Source: Flavobacterium sp. (lineage in GTDB: Bacteria > Bacteroidota > Bacteroidia > Flavobacteriales > Flavobacteriaceae). From it: DNA of 64,000 nucleotides. The position numbers and the translations under genes are program-made. The stretch spans positions 1 through 64,000 of the forward strand of contig JANXVF010000118.1 of the NCBI GenBank assembly GCA_025351785.1, written 5' to 3'. The notes under the pieces were generated by a model that saw only the letters and a program-made list of their open reading frames with translations, was not told the origin of the DNA and ran no database searches. This document shows, one piece after another, positions 1 to 8,793 of this stretch (positions are counted from its first letter, which is position 1; every line of letters starts with the position of its first letter).

Positions 1-23
1 TAAAAACTAATCACTTAAATCTT

Positions 24-130
24 AAGGTGGTTATTGCGTCGGGGCTCACCTCTTCCCATACCGAACAGAGAAGTTAAGTCCGACTGCGCAGATGGTACTG
101 CAATTTTGTGGGAGAGTATGTCACCGCCTT
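24..130 (+). rRNA. rrf: 5S ribosomal RNA
   Basis: The stretch contains the conserved 5S core ACCGAACAGAGAAGTTAAG and the 3' half TGGGAGAGTATGTCACCGCC. The ends pair as AAGGTGG with CCGCCTT (one G-U), which sets the boundaries at about 24 and 130. It is probably the last gene of an rRNA operon whose 16S and 23S genes lie before the window. An intrinsic terminator follows after 10 bases. Confidence 0.95.
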
Positions 131-140
131 TTTTTATTGA

Positions 141-173
141 ACACCCTATTCATATATTTGAGTAGGGTGTTTT
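141..173 (+). terminator. Intrinsic terminator of the rRNA operon
   Basis: ACACCCTA (141-148) and TAGGGTGT (163-170) form a perfect 8-bp stem with a 14-base loop, followed by TTTG. It lies just after the 5S gene and should end the rRNA transcript. Confidence 0.8.
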
Positions 174-424
174 GTTATAATATTCTTTTAAAGTGAATTA
201 ATATTTTTAAAATTTATTTCTTCAATAGCATCAGAATATTGTCTTTTTTATTTAATAAACTTTATAACATAAATACAATCGCAAACAAATTAAAAAATCA
301 ATTATAGATAGGCTTTTGGTTTTTTTTTAACCTAATACTATCGTCATATGAGCAAAAACACTTTATAACTCAAAAACTATATATTTATGTAAATCAATGA
401 TAAGGCATAAATAAATAAATCAGA

Positions 425-655
425 TTATTTATCATGAGGTGTAAAAAAAAATTGAACGCCAAATAAATTAAAAGAGGTAAACTTTAATTTTTGAGGAGAA
501 ATTGTTTTTAAAAAATCTCTTATTTGATATTTAGTAAAGTCCCAACGTAAGTCCTTTGCTAAATTAATTATTGTATTATGTATTTATGAATTTTAACTAT
601 TATCCCAACCAGTTTTATCTCCTAATTCTTTCTCAAATAATTTTACTAAATATTA
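425..655 (-). pseudogene. Decayed coding remnant of unknown family
   Basis: The 540 bases between the rRNA terminator and the next gene hold no intact gene. On the minus strand a frame ending at the TAA at 425-427 is open for more than 60 codons and reads like protein, with stretches LAKDLRWDFTKYQIRDFLK and FNLFGVQFFFTPHDK. It has no good start and begins directly after a stop. About 20 codons of protein-like sequence, LVKLFEKELGDKTGWDNS, continue upstream in another frame, so a single frameshift near 600 would join them. I do not recognise the family. It could be a chance open frame, but the composition favours a remnant. Confidence 0.3.
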
Positions 656-715
656 TTATTCAAAAGTTGGCAATATAACTTATGAATACATTGGAATTTG
701 TTTATTACATTTTAT

Positions 716-1357
716 TTATAGCGTTTTTAAAATGTATTTGCAATTATTTTGAATCGGACATTCTATACACTTAGGATTTGTTGGTCTGCAAATTTCACGC
801 CCTAAAAAGGAAATTGCCATTCCAATTTCACTCCAAATCTCATTAGGTAAAACTTGCATTAGTTGCTTTTCAATCTTATTTCCATCTTTTGAATCATAGG
901 CTAAACCAATTCTTGGCGCAACTCTTATAACATGTAAATCTGTAATAATTCCTTGTGCAGGAACGTTCATTTCTCTTATAATTACATTTGCCGATTTTCT
1001 TCCAATACCTTTTAGGACAATTAAATCATCAAGATTTGTTGGAATGTTTTTATCACTTTTTAAGGTTTTAGCAATTTCAATAATCCAATTTGACTTGGTA
1101 TTGAAATTTCGAACTTTATTTACATACGGATATAAATACATAGGTTCAATGGTGCTTAGCGATTCTAAATTAGGAAATGCTTTAAAAAAAGTAGGAGCAA
1201 TTTTATTAATATTAGCATCAGAATCTTGAGCTGATAAAATTACGGCAATCATCAATTGATATAAATTTTCATAATCCAAAGGATGTTTTTTACCTTTATA
1301 TTTTTCAAGTAAAGGTTTTAATTTTTCAACCCAATTATGGTCTTCAAATAAATTCAT
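716..1357 (-). CDS. nth: Endonuclease III-like DNA glycosylase/AP lyase
   Basis: A 213-residue HhH-GPD base-excision repair enzyme, close to the 211 residues of E. coli Nth. The helix-hairpin-helix reads LKGIGRKSANVI, and its lysine is the family's catalytic Schiff-base residue. The catalytic aspartate lies in ITDLHVIRV. The C-terminus carries the four-cysteine cluster ligands in the order C-x6-C-x2-C-x5-C. The family removes oxidised pyrimidines from DNA and nicks the abasic site. The gene starts 3 bases after the stop of the alpha/beta hydrolase gene, so the two are probably co-transcribed. The family is clear; the exact Nth subgroup is less certain. Confidence 0.85.
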   Translation of the reverse strand: MNLFEDHNWVEKLKPLLEKYKGKKHPLDYENLYQLMIAVILSAQDSDANINKIAPTFFKAFPNLESLSTIEPMYLYPYVNKVRNFNTKSNWIIEIAKTLKSDKNIPTNLDDLIVLKGIGRKSANVIIREMNVPAQGIITDLHVIRVAPRIGLAYDSKDGNKIEKQLMQVLPNEIWSEIGMAISFLGREICRPTNPKCIECPIQNNCKYILKTL

Positions 1358-1360
1358 AGT

Positions 1361-2224
1361 TTATTCATTTATATATGCTACAATTTTTTTAATTACTGCA
1401 TCGTTTCCTAAAATCTTTCTGTGACCTAATTGTTTAGTAATCATTAATTCTGAATTTATTAGATTTTTGTGAATGTTGTAAGCTGCTTTCACATTTACTT
1501 CATCATCATTTTCATCGTGAATTATTAAAACTGGGGTACTAATTTCTTTTGCCGATCTTGATGCAGAATAAAAATCCATCTCGGTATTATACTTTTTTTC
1601 AAAAAGGACTTTTAATTTTGTACTAATTTCAGATTTTAATTCTAATTTTTTTATAAAATCATCTATTATATCTTGAATAATATCGCCACTTCCAATAATT
1701 ACAGCTTTTTTTACCTTAAAATGTTCTCTAATAGCATTTAAAATTGACATTCCTCCCAAAGAGTGACCAATAGCATATTCAAATGGACCAAATTGTTTTT
1801 CCAATTCAACAATTGATGCTATAAATTCAATCATTATTGTTGAATTTCCTTTAGATTTTCCATGTGCTGGTGCATCAAAACTAATAGTTGAAAAATCATT
1901 ATTGATTAACTCATCAGCAATTTTTACTAATTGAGTTCCTCTGCCAGACCAACCGTGAACCAACAAAATTTTTCTATTACTTTGCCCATAATGATAAACA
2001 ACAATCTCTTTATTTATGGATGAAATAAAAACAGTTTCTTTTTTGCTTTGCTCGTTCATATTATATTCTCGTTTCGGAATTTTATGTTTTATTGGCGTTG
2101 TAAATAATTTTGCGGCAAATTGAGTTACTAATTTTAAAGAAATTACTTCTAAAAATTTAGCAGTAATGATAATTACTTTAGGAATTTTCAATGATTGTGC
2201 TTGAATTTTAGTTTTTTTTGCCAT
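1361..2224 (-). CDS. Alpha/beta hydrolase
   Basis: A 287-residue alpha/beta-hydrolase-fold protein. The oxyanion-hole region is LLVHGWSGRG, the nucleophile elbow is GHSLGG (serine at about residue 155), the acid is in LIIHDENDD and the base is the histidine of LGHRKIL. A basic, hydrophobic N-terminal stretch of about 50 residues precedes the fold and has no clear signal-peptide cleavage site. The substrate cannot be told from sequence. It is the first gene of a two-gene minus-strand unit with the endonuclease III-like gene. It diverges from glgE across a 75-base gap, so the two promoters are back to back. Confidence 0.8.
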   Translation of the reverse strand: MAKKTKIQAQSLKIPKVIIITAKFLEVISLKLVTQFAAKLFTTPIKHKIPKREYNMNEQSKKETVFISSINKEIVVYHYGQSNRKILLVHGWSGRGTQLVKIADELINNDFSTISFDAPAHGKSKGNSTIMIEFIASIVELEKQFGPFEYAIGHSLGGMSILNAIREHFKVKKAVIIGSGDIIQDIIDDFIKKLELKSEISTKLKVLFEKKYNTEMDFYSASRSAKEISTPVLIIHDENDDEVNVKAAYNIHKNLINSELMITKQLGHRKILGNDAVIKKIVAYINE

Positions 2225-2298
2225 TTCAATAATTTTTGATGCAATTTTTGATATATTATTTTTTTTTGTAAATTAGGACATCATAAATATAACTTAAA

Positions 2299-4239
2299 AT
2301 GTTAAATCAAAAACGAGTAATAATTGAAAATGTTTTGCCTCAATTGGACAATGGTACATTTTTTATTAAAAGAATTGTAGGACAAAAAGTGAATGTTACA
2401 GCAGATATTTTATCAGACGGACACGATGTGATGGAAGCAGTAGTTCAGTTCAAACATGAAAAAGACAAAAAATGGAGTGAAACTCGAATGAATGCGCTAT
2501 CAAATGATGCTTTTAAAGCAACTTTTTCAGTTGAAAAGCAAGGTTTTTATTCTTATTTTGTTGAATCTTGGATAGATTATGCTTTAAATTGGCAATTCGG
2601 AATAGGAAAAAAAATAGCAGACAACCAACATGTAAAATCTGAATTATTAGAAGGAGTAGAATATATAAAACCTTTGTTATCAAAAGTTTTAGTATCAGAT
2701 AAAAAATATTTGAATGAAGTAGTAATATTGTTTTCTGACGCAAAGAGCTACGATAAAGCTATCGTTGAAGCTACATCAGAAAAACTAAAATCAATTTTTA
2801 AACAATATCCAACTAAATTTCTAGCAAATCAATCACAAGAATTAAAAGTTTATGTTGACAGAAAAAAAGCACTTTTTAGTACTTGGTATGAGTTTTTTCC
2901 ACGTTCAGCTTCAAGCGAATTAGGAAAGCACGGTACTTTTAAAGACTGTGAAAAATTACTTCCAAGAGTTGCCAAAATGGGATTTGATACTTTATATTTT
3001 CCTCCAGTCCATCCTATTGGTGAAGTGAATAGAAAAGGAATAAACAATGCAACAGATGCTAATCGTGGTGATGTTGGTTCTCCTTGGGGAATCGGTTCAC
3101 AATATGGCGGTCATAAATCAATTCATCCAGAATTAGGAACAATTGATGATTTTAAATCGTTAGTAAATTCGGCAAAAAAACTTGGAATTGAGGTAGCTAT
3201 GGACTTCGCACTTCAAGCAGCGCCAGATCATCCTTATGTAAAAGAATTTCCGCAATGGTTTAAATGGCGCCCTGATGGAACAGTTCAATATGCTGAAAAC
3301 CCTCCAAAAAAATACCAAGATATATTGCCAATTTACTTTGAAAGTGATGATTGGAAAAATCTGTGGAAAGAACTTTTAGATTGCGCATTATATTGGGTTG
3401 AAGAATTTGGAATTAAAGTATTCCGTGTTGATAATCCACACACAAAACCGTTCTATTTTTGGGGTTGGTTAATTGGAGAAATTAAGAAAAAACATCCAGA
3501 CGTTTTGTTTTTGGCAGAAGCATTTACACGTCCGAAAATCATGCAAGAATTAGCTAAACAAGGTTTTACACAATCTTATTCATATTATACTTGGAGAAAT
3601 TCTAAAGCTGAGTTAGAAGAGTATTTAACTGAACTGACCCAAACAAATCAAAAGGAATTTTTCCGCCCAAACTTTTGGCCCAATACACCAGATATTAATC
3701 CTTTTGCTTTGCAAGGTGCAAACGAAAGCACACACTTACAAAAATATTTTCTTGCGGCTACATTAAGTTCATCTGTTGGAATTTACGGACCAATATTTGA
3801 ATTTATGGTTTCAGATGCTATTCCAGGGAAAGAAGAATATATGGATAGTGAGAAATACCAAATTCGACTTTGGGATTGGAACAAAGAAAATAAAATCACA
3901 TTGCTAATTTCTAAAATTAATCAAATTAGAAAAGAGCAATCTTCTCTGCAACAAACCAATAATATTGAGTTTTGTGATACAACAAACGATCAAGTTATTG
4001 CTTTCTATAAATATGACGATAACAAAGAAAATGAAACCTTGATGATTGCAAGTTTAGATGCATATTACGTCAAACAGGCTATGGTTCGATTACCACTAAA
4101 ATCATTGGGAATTCATGTTGGACATTCAGTTAGAGTTATTGATTTAATTACTGGTAATAGTTACATTTGGGATAAGGAATGGAATTTTGTAGAATTGCAT
4201 CCAACATTACCTTTCCATTTATTTAAAATTCAAAAATAA
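2299..4239 (+). CDS. glgE: Alpha-1,4-glucan:maltose-1-phosphate maltosyltransferase
   Basis: A 646-residue GH13 (subfamily 3) enzyme that extends alpha-1,4-glucans using maltose 1-phosphate. An N-terminal beta-sandwich domain (about 1-180) leads into the TIM barrel at FPRSASSELGKHGTFKDCEK. Family hallmarks are YFPPVHPIGEVNRKG, DFALQAAPDHPYV, the nucleophile D378 in FRVDNPHTKP and the acid/base E407 in FLAEAFTRP. The GlgE-specific VDNPHTKPF stretch separates it from ordinary amylases. It is followed after 2 bases by a maltokinase gene, the enzyme that makes its donor, which supports the assignment strongly. The 75-base upstream gap is shared with the divergent hydrolase. Confidence 0.95.
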   Translation: MLNQKRVIIENVLPQLDNGTFFIKRIVGQKVNVTADILSDGHDVMEAVVQFKHEKDKKWSETRMNALSNDAFKATFSVEKQGFYSYFVESWIDYALNWQFGIGKKIADNQHVKSELLEGVEYIKPLLSKVLVSDKKYLNEVVILFSDAKSYDKAIVEATSEKLKSIFKQYPTKFLANQSQELKVYVDRKKALFSTWYEFFPRSASSELGKHGTFKDCEKLLPRVAKMGFDTLYFPPVHPIGEVNRKGINNATDANRGDVGSPWGIGSQYGGHKSIHPELGTIDDFKSLVNSAKKLGIEVAMDFALQAAPDHPYVKEFPQWFKWRPDGTVQYAENPPKKYQDILPIYFESDDWKNLWKELLDCALYWVEEFGIKVFRVDNPHTKPFYFWGWLIGEIKKKHPDVLFLAEAFTRPKIMQELAKQGFTQSYSYYTWRNSKAELEEYLTELTQTNQKEFFRPNFWPNTPDINPFALQGANESTHLQKYFLAATLSSSVGIYGPIFEFMVSDAIPGKEEYMDSEKYQIRLWDWNKENKITLLISKINQIRKEQSSLQQTNNIEFCDTTNDQVIAFYKYDDNKENETLMIASLDAYYVKQAMVRLPLKSLGIHVGHSVRVIDLITGNSYIWDKEWNFVELHPTLPFHLFKIQK

Positions 4240-4241
4240 TC

Positions 4242-5864
4242 ATGAAAAACGATAATCAAGATACTTTTTCAGCTCCATTTGTATTTAAAAGTGAATGGAA
4301 AAACGCCTTTTCTGACGACGAATTTATTAAAATATTTTCTTTAGATATTCTCGAAAATTATATTATCAATAAACGATGGTATGGCGGAAAAGCAAGTACG
4401 TTAAAATATATTGAAGTCGTAGATCATTTTAAAATAACGTCTAAAAAAAATACATATTATGGCGTTTTGCTAGAAGTAAATTTCAAGGAAGCTTTTTATC
4501 AGCATTATTTTATGCCACTTGCTTTTATGGAAGAGAAAGAGTTAGATACCAATACAATCATAGCTCCTGTGAAATTTGGAGAAATAAATGGTTTTTTGGT
4601 TGATGCGCTTCATCAAGATGATTTCAGAAAATTATTGTTTGAAAAAATCATCAATTCCAAAGATAAAAATACAGATAAATTAGTCTTTCACAAAGGTTCG
4701 TTGCTTGAGGAAACCGAATATAAATCATCAAAATTTATGGGTGTTGAACAAAGCAATACTTCTATAATTTATAATGATGATTATGTATTAAAAATTTTCC
4801 GTCGTATTTATGTAAGCACCAATCCTGACTATGAAATCAGCCGATTCCTTACCGACAGAATGCACTTCAAAAATACGCCAGCCTACACGGGAAGTATCAA
4901 TTTAGCATTGCCCGAAGGAAATATAACTTTAGGTTTAATGCAAGAGTTGGTTCCCAATCAAGGAGATGCTTGGAAATTCATGTTAGAGCAAATTGACGGT
5001 GTTTTTGAAAATTTGCATAAGAAAAAAATCAAAATTGATAAACTTCCAAATGTAGATTTATTCAAGCGATTAAAAATAAACGAAATTCCTCCGGAAATTA
5101 TTGATTGGGTTGGATTGAGTCTCTTTTTAAGAATTCAAACATTAGCTTTGCGAACTGCCGAAATGCACATTGCATTAGGAAGCGATATACACGAAACAGC
5201 CTTTACACCAACAACTTATAACGGCGATTATACCGTTTGGTTAAAAAATCGTTTGTTGTATCAGTTTCAAAACCGATTGAATATTATCGAAAACAGTTTG
5301 CATAAACTAGACGGAATGGCACTCGATTTAGCACATCAATTTCTAGAAAACAAGAAACTTATTCGTAAGCATTTTGTAGATTTCGACTGGACAAAAATGA
5401 AATCTGAACGCATCCGAATTCATGGCGATTATCATCTCGGACAAGTTTTGGTCAACGGAGATGATTTTTATCTACTTGATTTTGAAGGCGAACCCGAAAG
5501 TACAATCCGCGACAGAAAAGTAAAACAACCACCATTAAAAGACGTTGCCGGAATGTTCCGTTCCTTTCATTACGCCATTTACGCAACCATTTTCAACAAC
5601 GCCGATAAATATCCTTATGAACAAGAAGAACTTTTCAAAGCTGGAGAATTGCTCTTTAAATACATGGTCGGAACATTCCTAGAAACCTACATCGAAAAAG
5701 CACAATCGGGCAATTTGAATATAGGTTACAGTCACGAAATTAACTTTTTATTAAAATATTGCATTCTCGAAAAAGCAGTTTACGAGTTGGGTTACGAACT
5801 CAATTCTCGTCCACGATGGGCAGTAATTCCGTTGCGAGGCATTCAAACTATTATGGGATATTAG
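4242..5864 (+). CDS. mak: Maltokinase (Mak/Pep2 type)
   Basis: A 540-residue kinase with an aminoglycoside-phosphotransferase-like fold that phosphorylates maltose to maltose 1-phosphate. The N-terminal cap includes KRWYGGKAS. The catalytic loop is RIHGDYHLGQVLV and the metal-binding motif is LLDFEGEPE, followed by KQPPLKDVAGMFRSFHYA, all typical of maltokinases. In many bacteria this domain is fused to trehalose synthase (TreS), but here it stands alone. It starts 2 bases after glgE, so the donor-making and donor-using enzymes are probably translated together. Confidence 0.9.
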   Translation: MKNDNQDTFSAPFVFKSEWKNAFSDDEFIKIFSLDILENYIINKRWYGGKASTLKYIEVVDHFKITSKKNTYYGVLLEVNFKEAFYQHYFMPLAFMEEKELDTNTIIAPVKFGEINGFLVDALHQDDFRKLLFEKIINSKDKNTDKLVFHKGSLLEETEYKSSKFMGVEQSNTSIIYNDDYVLKIFRRIYVSTNPDYEISRFLTDRMHFKNTPAYTGSINLALPEGNITLGLMQELVPNQGDAWKFMLEQIDGVFENLHKKKIKIDKLPNVDLFKRLKINEIPPEIIDWVGLSLFLRIQTLALRTAEMHIALGSDIHETAFTPTTYNGDYTVWLKNRLLYQFQNRLNIIENSLHKLDGMALDLAHQFLENKKLIRKHFVDFDWTKMKSERIRIHGDYHLGQVLVNGDDFYLLDFEGEPESTIRDRKVKQPPLKDVAGMFRSFHYAIYATIFNNADKYPYEQEELFKAGELLFKYMVGTFLETYIEKAQSGNLNIGYSHEINFLLKYCILEKAVYELGYELNSRPRWAVIPLRGIQTIMGY

Positions 5865-5922
5865 AAGCGAATGGCTTGGGTATTTTAGCAATCCATATTC
5901 CCGCTTTCCGTTCCAATCTGTA

Positions 5923-5945
5923 ATTGCGAGGAACGAAGCAATCTC
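5923..5945 (+). repeat. REP-like palindrome, family 2, copy 1
   Basis: ATTGCGAGGAACGAAGCAAT, whose ends ATTGC and GCAAT pair. It recurs with small changes at 25550-25567 and, inverted, at 46870-46895. From memory it is common in intergenic DNA of flavobacteria. Here it lies in the spacer after mak. Confidence 0.7.
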
Positions 5946-6083
5946 ATAATCAACTTTGTTAAATCGCAATAATAGGATTTCCACTACAATCGGGGCTATT
6001 TTAGGTTATGTATTGAATAGAAAATAGTATTCAAATGAAAGAAAAATTTGAATTTAGAACAAATGTTGTTAATTGCAAGGTTT

Positions 6084-6114
6084 GTCATCCCGAGCGCAGT
6101 CGAGGGAACACAAA
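6084..6114 (+). repeat. REP-like repeat, family 1, copy 1
   Basis: Core CCCGAGCGCAGTCGAGGG followed by AACACAAA, an imperfect palindrome. It lies 24 bases before the start of a GIY-YIG gene. An inverted copy follows that gene and a third copy, in the same direction as this one, lies at 6601. The GC content contrasts strongly with the AT-rich surroundings. Confidence 0.85.
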
Positions 6115-6138
6115 GAAAGAAATATAATATAAAGAAAA

Positions 6139-6450
6139 ATGAAATTCTATTACGTTTACATTTTAAGATGCAACGACAAGTCGCTCTACGTAGGAATAAC
6201 AAATGATTTAGAAAGAAGAGTAAACGAGCACAACGACGGCAAATTAACAAACGCATACACATTTAGAAAAAGACCAGTAATATTAGAATGGTTTCAAGAT
6301 TTCACCGAACCTAAACAAGCTATTTATTTTGAAAAAAAATTAAAAGGATAGTCAAAACAAAAAAAAGAAGCATTAATAAAAGGAGATTTTGATATGATTG
6401 AAACATTAGCAGAATGCAGAAATGCAACACATTATAAATATAAACCATAA
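6139..6450 (+). pseudogene. GIY-YIG nuclease family gene with an in-frame TAG
   Basis: The first 70 codons encode a GIY-YIG (UPF0213/URI-type) domain: YYVYILRCNDKSLYVGITN, then DLERRVNEH and an EWFQDFTEPKQAIYFEKKLKG helix. A TAG at 6349-6351 interrupts it. The same frame continues with SKQKKEALIKGDFDMIETL and AECRNATHYKYKP to a TAA at 6448-6450, which is the normal C-terminal part of the family. Relatives usually have a Trp-Ser after the KG, so TGG to TAG is the simplest lesion. Full length would be 103 residues. The gene is flanked by inverted copies of a REP-like repeat, which suggests mobility. A truncated 70-residue product could still be made. Confidence 0.85.
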
Positions 6451-6460
6451 ATTTATTTAT

Positions 6461-6490
6461 TTTGGTTCCCTCGACTGCGCTCGGGATGAT
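6461..6490 (-). repeat. REP-like repeat, family 1, copy 2 (inverted)
   Basis: Reverse complement of the core CCCGAGCGCAGTCGAGGG. It starts 10 bases after the original stop of the GIY-YIG pseudogene, so the gene sits between inverted copies at 6084 and 6461. Confidence 0.85.
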
Positions 6491-6600
6491 AGTTCACGTA
6501 AATATTCCTATTTTGCAGTCAAATTCAAATTCCGATTAAAAAGTTCTTATAAAGTTAAAACATAAATAATTAAGATAAAACATAATTAATTGCACAATAT

Positions 6601-6631
6601 GTCATCCCGAGCGCAGTCGAGGGAACACAAA
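6601..6631 (+). repeat. REP-like repeat, family 1, copy 3
   Basis: Same core and flank (GGAACACAAAA) as copy 1, in the same direction, 110 bases after copy 2 and 69 bases before glgB. The rest of the 6451-6699 spacer is AT-rich and shows no gene. Confidence 0.85.
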
Positions 6632-6699
6632 ATCAAAATTCTTTAAACGCTAACAACATCAATTGCAACGATTTGCAAAAAAAAACATTTACATAAAAA

Positions 6700-8604
6700 A
6701 TGAACCAAGTACAACCACATTCCTTATTCACCGACTTTGACATCGACCTATTCAAAGCAGGAAAACACTTTAGATTATACGAAAAACTAGGTGCACATCT
6801 CACAGAAGTCAATGGCGTAAAAGGCGTTTACTTTGCCGTTTGGGCACCGTCAGCACGTTCCGTTTCTGTAGTTGGTGATTTCAATTTTTGGGTGCAAGGC
6901 GAACACCAACTTAATGTTCGTTGGGATGGTTCTGGAATTTGGGAAGGATTTATTGCTGGAGTTGACAAAGGTACAACCTACAAATATAAAATTCAATCCA
7001 ATAACGGTGGCATCATTACCGAAAAAGCCGATCCGTTTGCATTATATTGTGAACATCCGCCACATACAGCATCAGTAATTTGGGATTTAGATTACAAATG
7101 GAAAGACACCAAATGGATGGAAACCCTAAAAGATAAAAACGGATTAGACAAACCATTTTCAGTTTATGAAGTACATCTTGGTTCATGGAAACGCAATTCC
7201 GATGGTAAGTTTTTAACTTATTTAGAACTAGCAGACCAATTAGTTTCTTACATAAAAGAAACTGGTTTCACTCATGTCGAGTTCATGCCGGTTATGGAAT
7301 ATCCTTACGATCCATCTTGGGGTTACCAATTGGTTGGATATTTTGCACCAACATCACGTTTCGGAAAACCACAAGATTTCATGCTTTTGGTTGACAAACT
7401 GCACCAAGCAGGAATTGGAGTAATCTTGGATTGGGTTCCATCGCATTTTCCAGATGATGCTCACGGTTTAGGGTTTTTTGACGGTTCTAATCTATACGAA
7501 CATCCTGATAGAAGAAAAGGTTATCATCCCGATTGGAAGAGTTTAGTTTTTAATTATGGTCGCAATGAAGTGCGTTCGTTTTTAATTAGTAACGCTATTT
7601 TTTGGTTAAAAAATTACCATGTCGACGGACTTCGTGTTGATGCTGTTGCGTCAATGTTATATTTAGATTATTCTAGAAATGAAGGCGAATGGGAACCAAA
7701 TATTTATGGAGGAAGAGAAAATTTAGATACCATTTCTTTCTTAAAAGATTTTAATGAAGCAGTTTATGCCGATTTTCCAGATGTGCAAACTATTGCCGAA
7801 GAAAGCACTAGTTTTCCAATGGTTTCTAGACCAACTTTCCTTGGCGGATTAGGATTCGGAATGAAATGGATGATGGGTTGGATGCACGATACCTTACAAT
7901 ATTTTCAAAAAGAAAGTGTGTATAGAAAATACCATCAAAACGACTTGACTTTCTCAATGACCTACGCATTTAGTGAAAATTTTATGTTGCCTCTTTCTCA
8001 TGATGAAGTTGTCTATGGCAAACATTCAATTCAAGGTAGAATGACTGGTGATGAATGGCAAAAATTCGCAAATTTACGCTTACTTTACGGATATATGTTT
8101 ACGCATCCAGGAACAAAATTATTGTTTATGGGAGCAGAATTCGGGCAATCATCCGAATGGAATTTTGAAGGAAGTCTAGATTGGCATTTACTTCAATTTG
8201 GCTACCACGACGGAATAAAAAAATGTATTACCGACTTGAATGCGTTGTACAAAAACAATCCAGCGTTGTACGAAAAACAATTTTCAGCCGAAGGTTTTGA
8301 ATGGATAAATTACTCAGATAATCAAAATTCTGTTTTTTCATATATCCGAAAAGGGAATACTGCCAAAGAAAATCTTGTTGTTGTTTGCAATATGACGCCA
8401 GTTGTTCATGGAACTTACAGAATTGGATTGCCTACAAAAGGTAAATTAACAGAAATTTTCAACTCTGATAAAATAGAATACAACGGAAGCGGAGTAACCA
8501 ACGCAAAACCAATAAAAATAGAAAAAGAATCATGGAATGGTAGAGAATTTTCAGCCGAAATTGTGCTTCCGCCTTTAGGAATTTGTGTTTTTAAAATAGG
8601 ATAG
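6700..8604 (+). CDS. glgB: 1,4-alpha-glucan branching enzyme
   Basis: A 634-residue GH13 branching enzyme that makes alpha-1,6 branches in glycogen or a similar glucan. An N-terminal CBM48 domain (VYFAVWAPSARSVSVVGDFNFW) precedes the catalytic barrel. Motifs are EVHLGSWKR, DWVPSHFP, the nucleophile D314 in GLRVDAVASMLYLDY, the acid/base region AEES (367-370) and LPLSHDEVV. Its length matches single-CBM48 enzymes. It follows glgE and mak on the same strand after about 830 bases of repeat-bearing spacer, and completes the polymer-building half of a GlgE-type pathway. Confidence 0.95.
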   Translation: MNQVQPHSLFTDFDIDLFKAGKHFRLYEKLGAHLTEVNGVKGVYFAVWAPSARSVSVVGDFNFWVQGEHQLNVRWDGSGIWEGFIAGVDKGTTYKYKIQSNNGGIITEKADPFALYCEHPPHTASVIWDLDYKWKDTKWMETLKDKNGLDKPFSVYEVHLGSWKRNSDGKFLTYLELADQLVSYIKETGFTHVEFMPVMEYPYDPSWGYQLVGYFAPTSRFGKPQDFMLLVDKLHQAGIGVILDWVPSHFPDDAHGLGFFDGSNLYEHPDRRKGYHPDWKSLVFNYGRNEVRSFLISNAIFWLKNYHVDGLRVDAVASMLYLDYSRNEGEWEPNIYGGRENLDTISFLKDFNEAVYADFPDVQTIAEESTSFPMVSRPTFLGGLGFGMKWMMGWMHDTLQYFQKESVYRKYHQNDLTFSMTYAFSENFMLPLSHDEVVYGKHSIQGRMTGDEWQKFANLRLLYGYMFTHPGTKLLFMGAEFGQSSEWNFEGSLDWHLLQFGYHDGIKKCITDLNALYKNNPALYEKQFSAEGFEWINYSDNQNSVFSYIRKGNTAKENLVVVCNMTPVVHGTYRIGLPTKGKLTEIFNSDKIEYNGSGVTNAKPIKIEKESWNGREFSAEIVLPPLGICVFKIG

Positions 8605-8793
8605 ATTATTTTACCATTAAAATATTAAGTTTCATTAAGAATTATCTTCAAAGTAAAATCTTAATTTCCTTAATGTCGTAATGGTTTTTAAATTATAAGT
8701 AACCGCAAACGTAATAGTTAAAAACATCTAAAATTACTTTAGAAAATTCGTTGCAACATTTGTATTTTCGCAACTTATCATAAAATTAACCTC

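Noticed and set aside
5996..6262. 88-codon minus-strand frame across the GIY-YIG gene
   Set aside because: It is antisense to a recognisable domain, and its sequence is low-complexity and frame-shadow-like.
6349..6351. Recoding of the in-frame TAG in the GIY-YIG gene
   Set aside because: No stimulatory structure or pyrrolysine genes are seen; a simple TGG to TAG nonsense mutation explains it.
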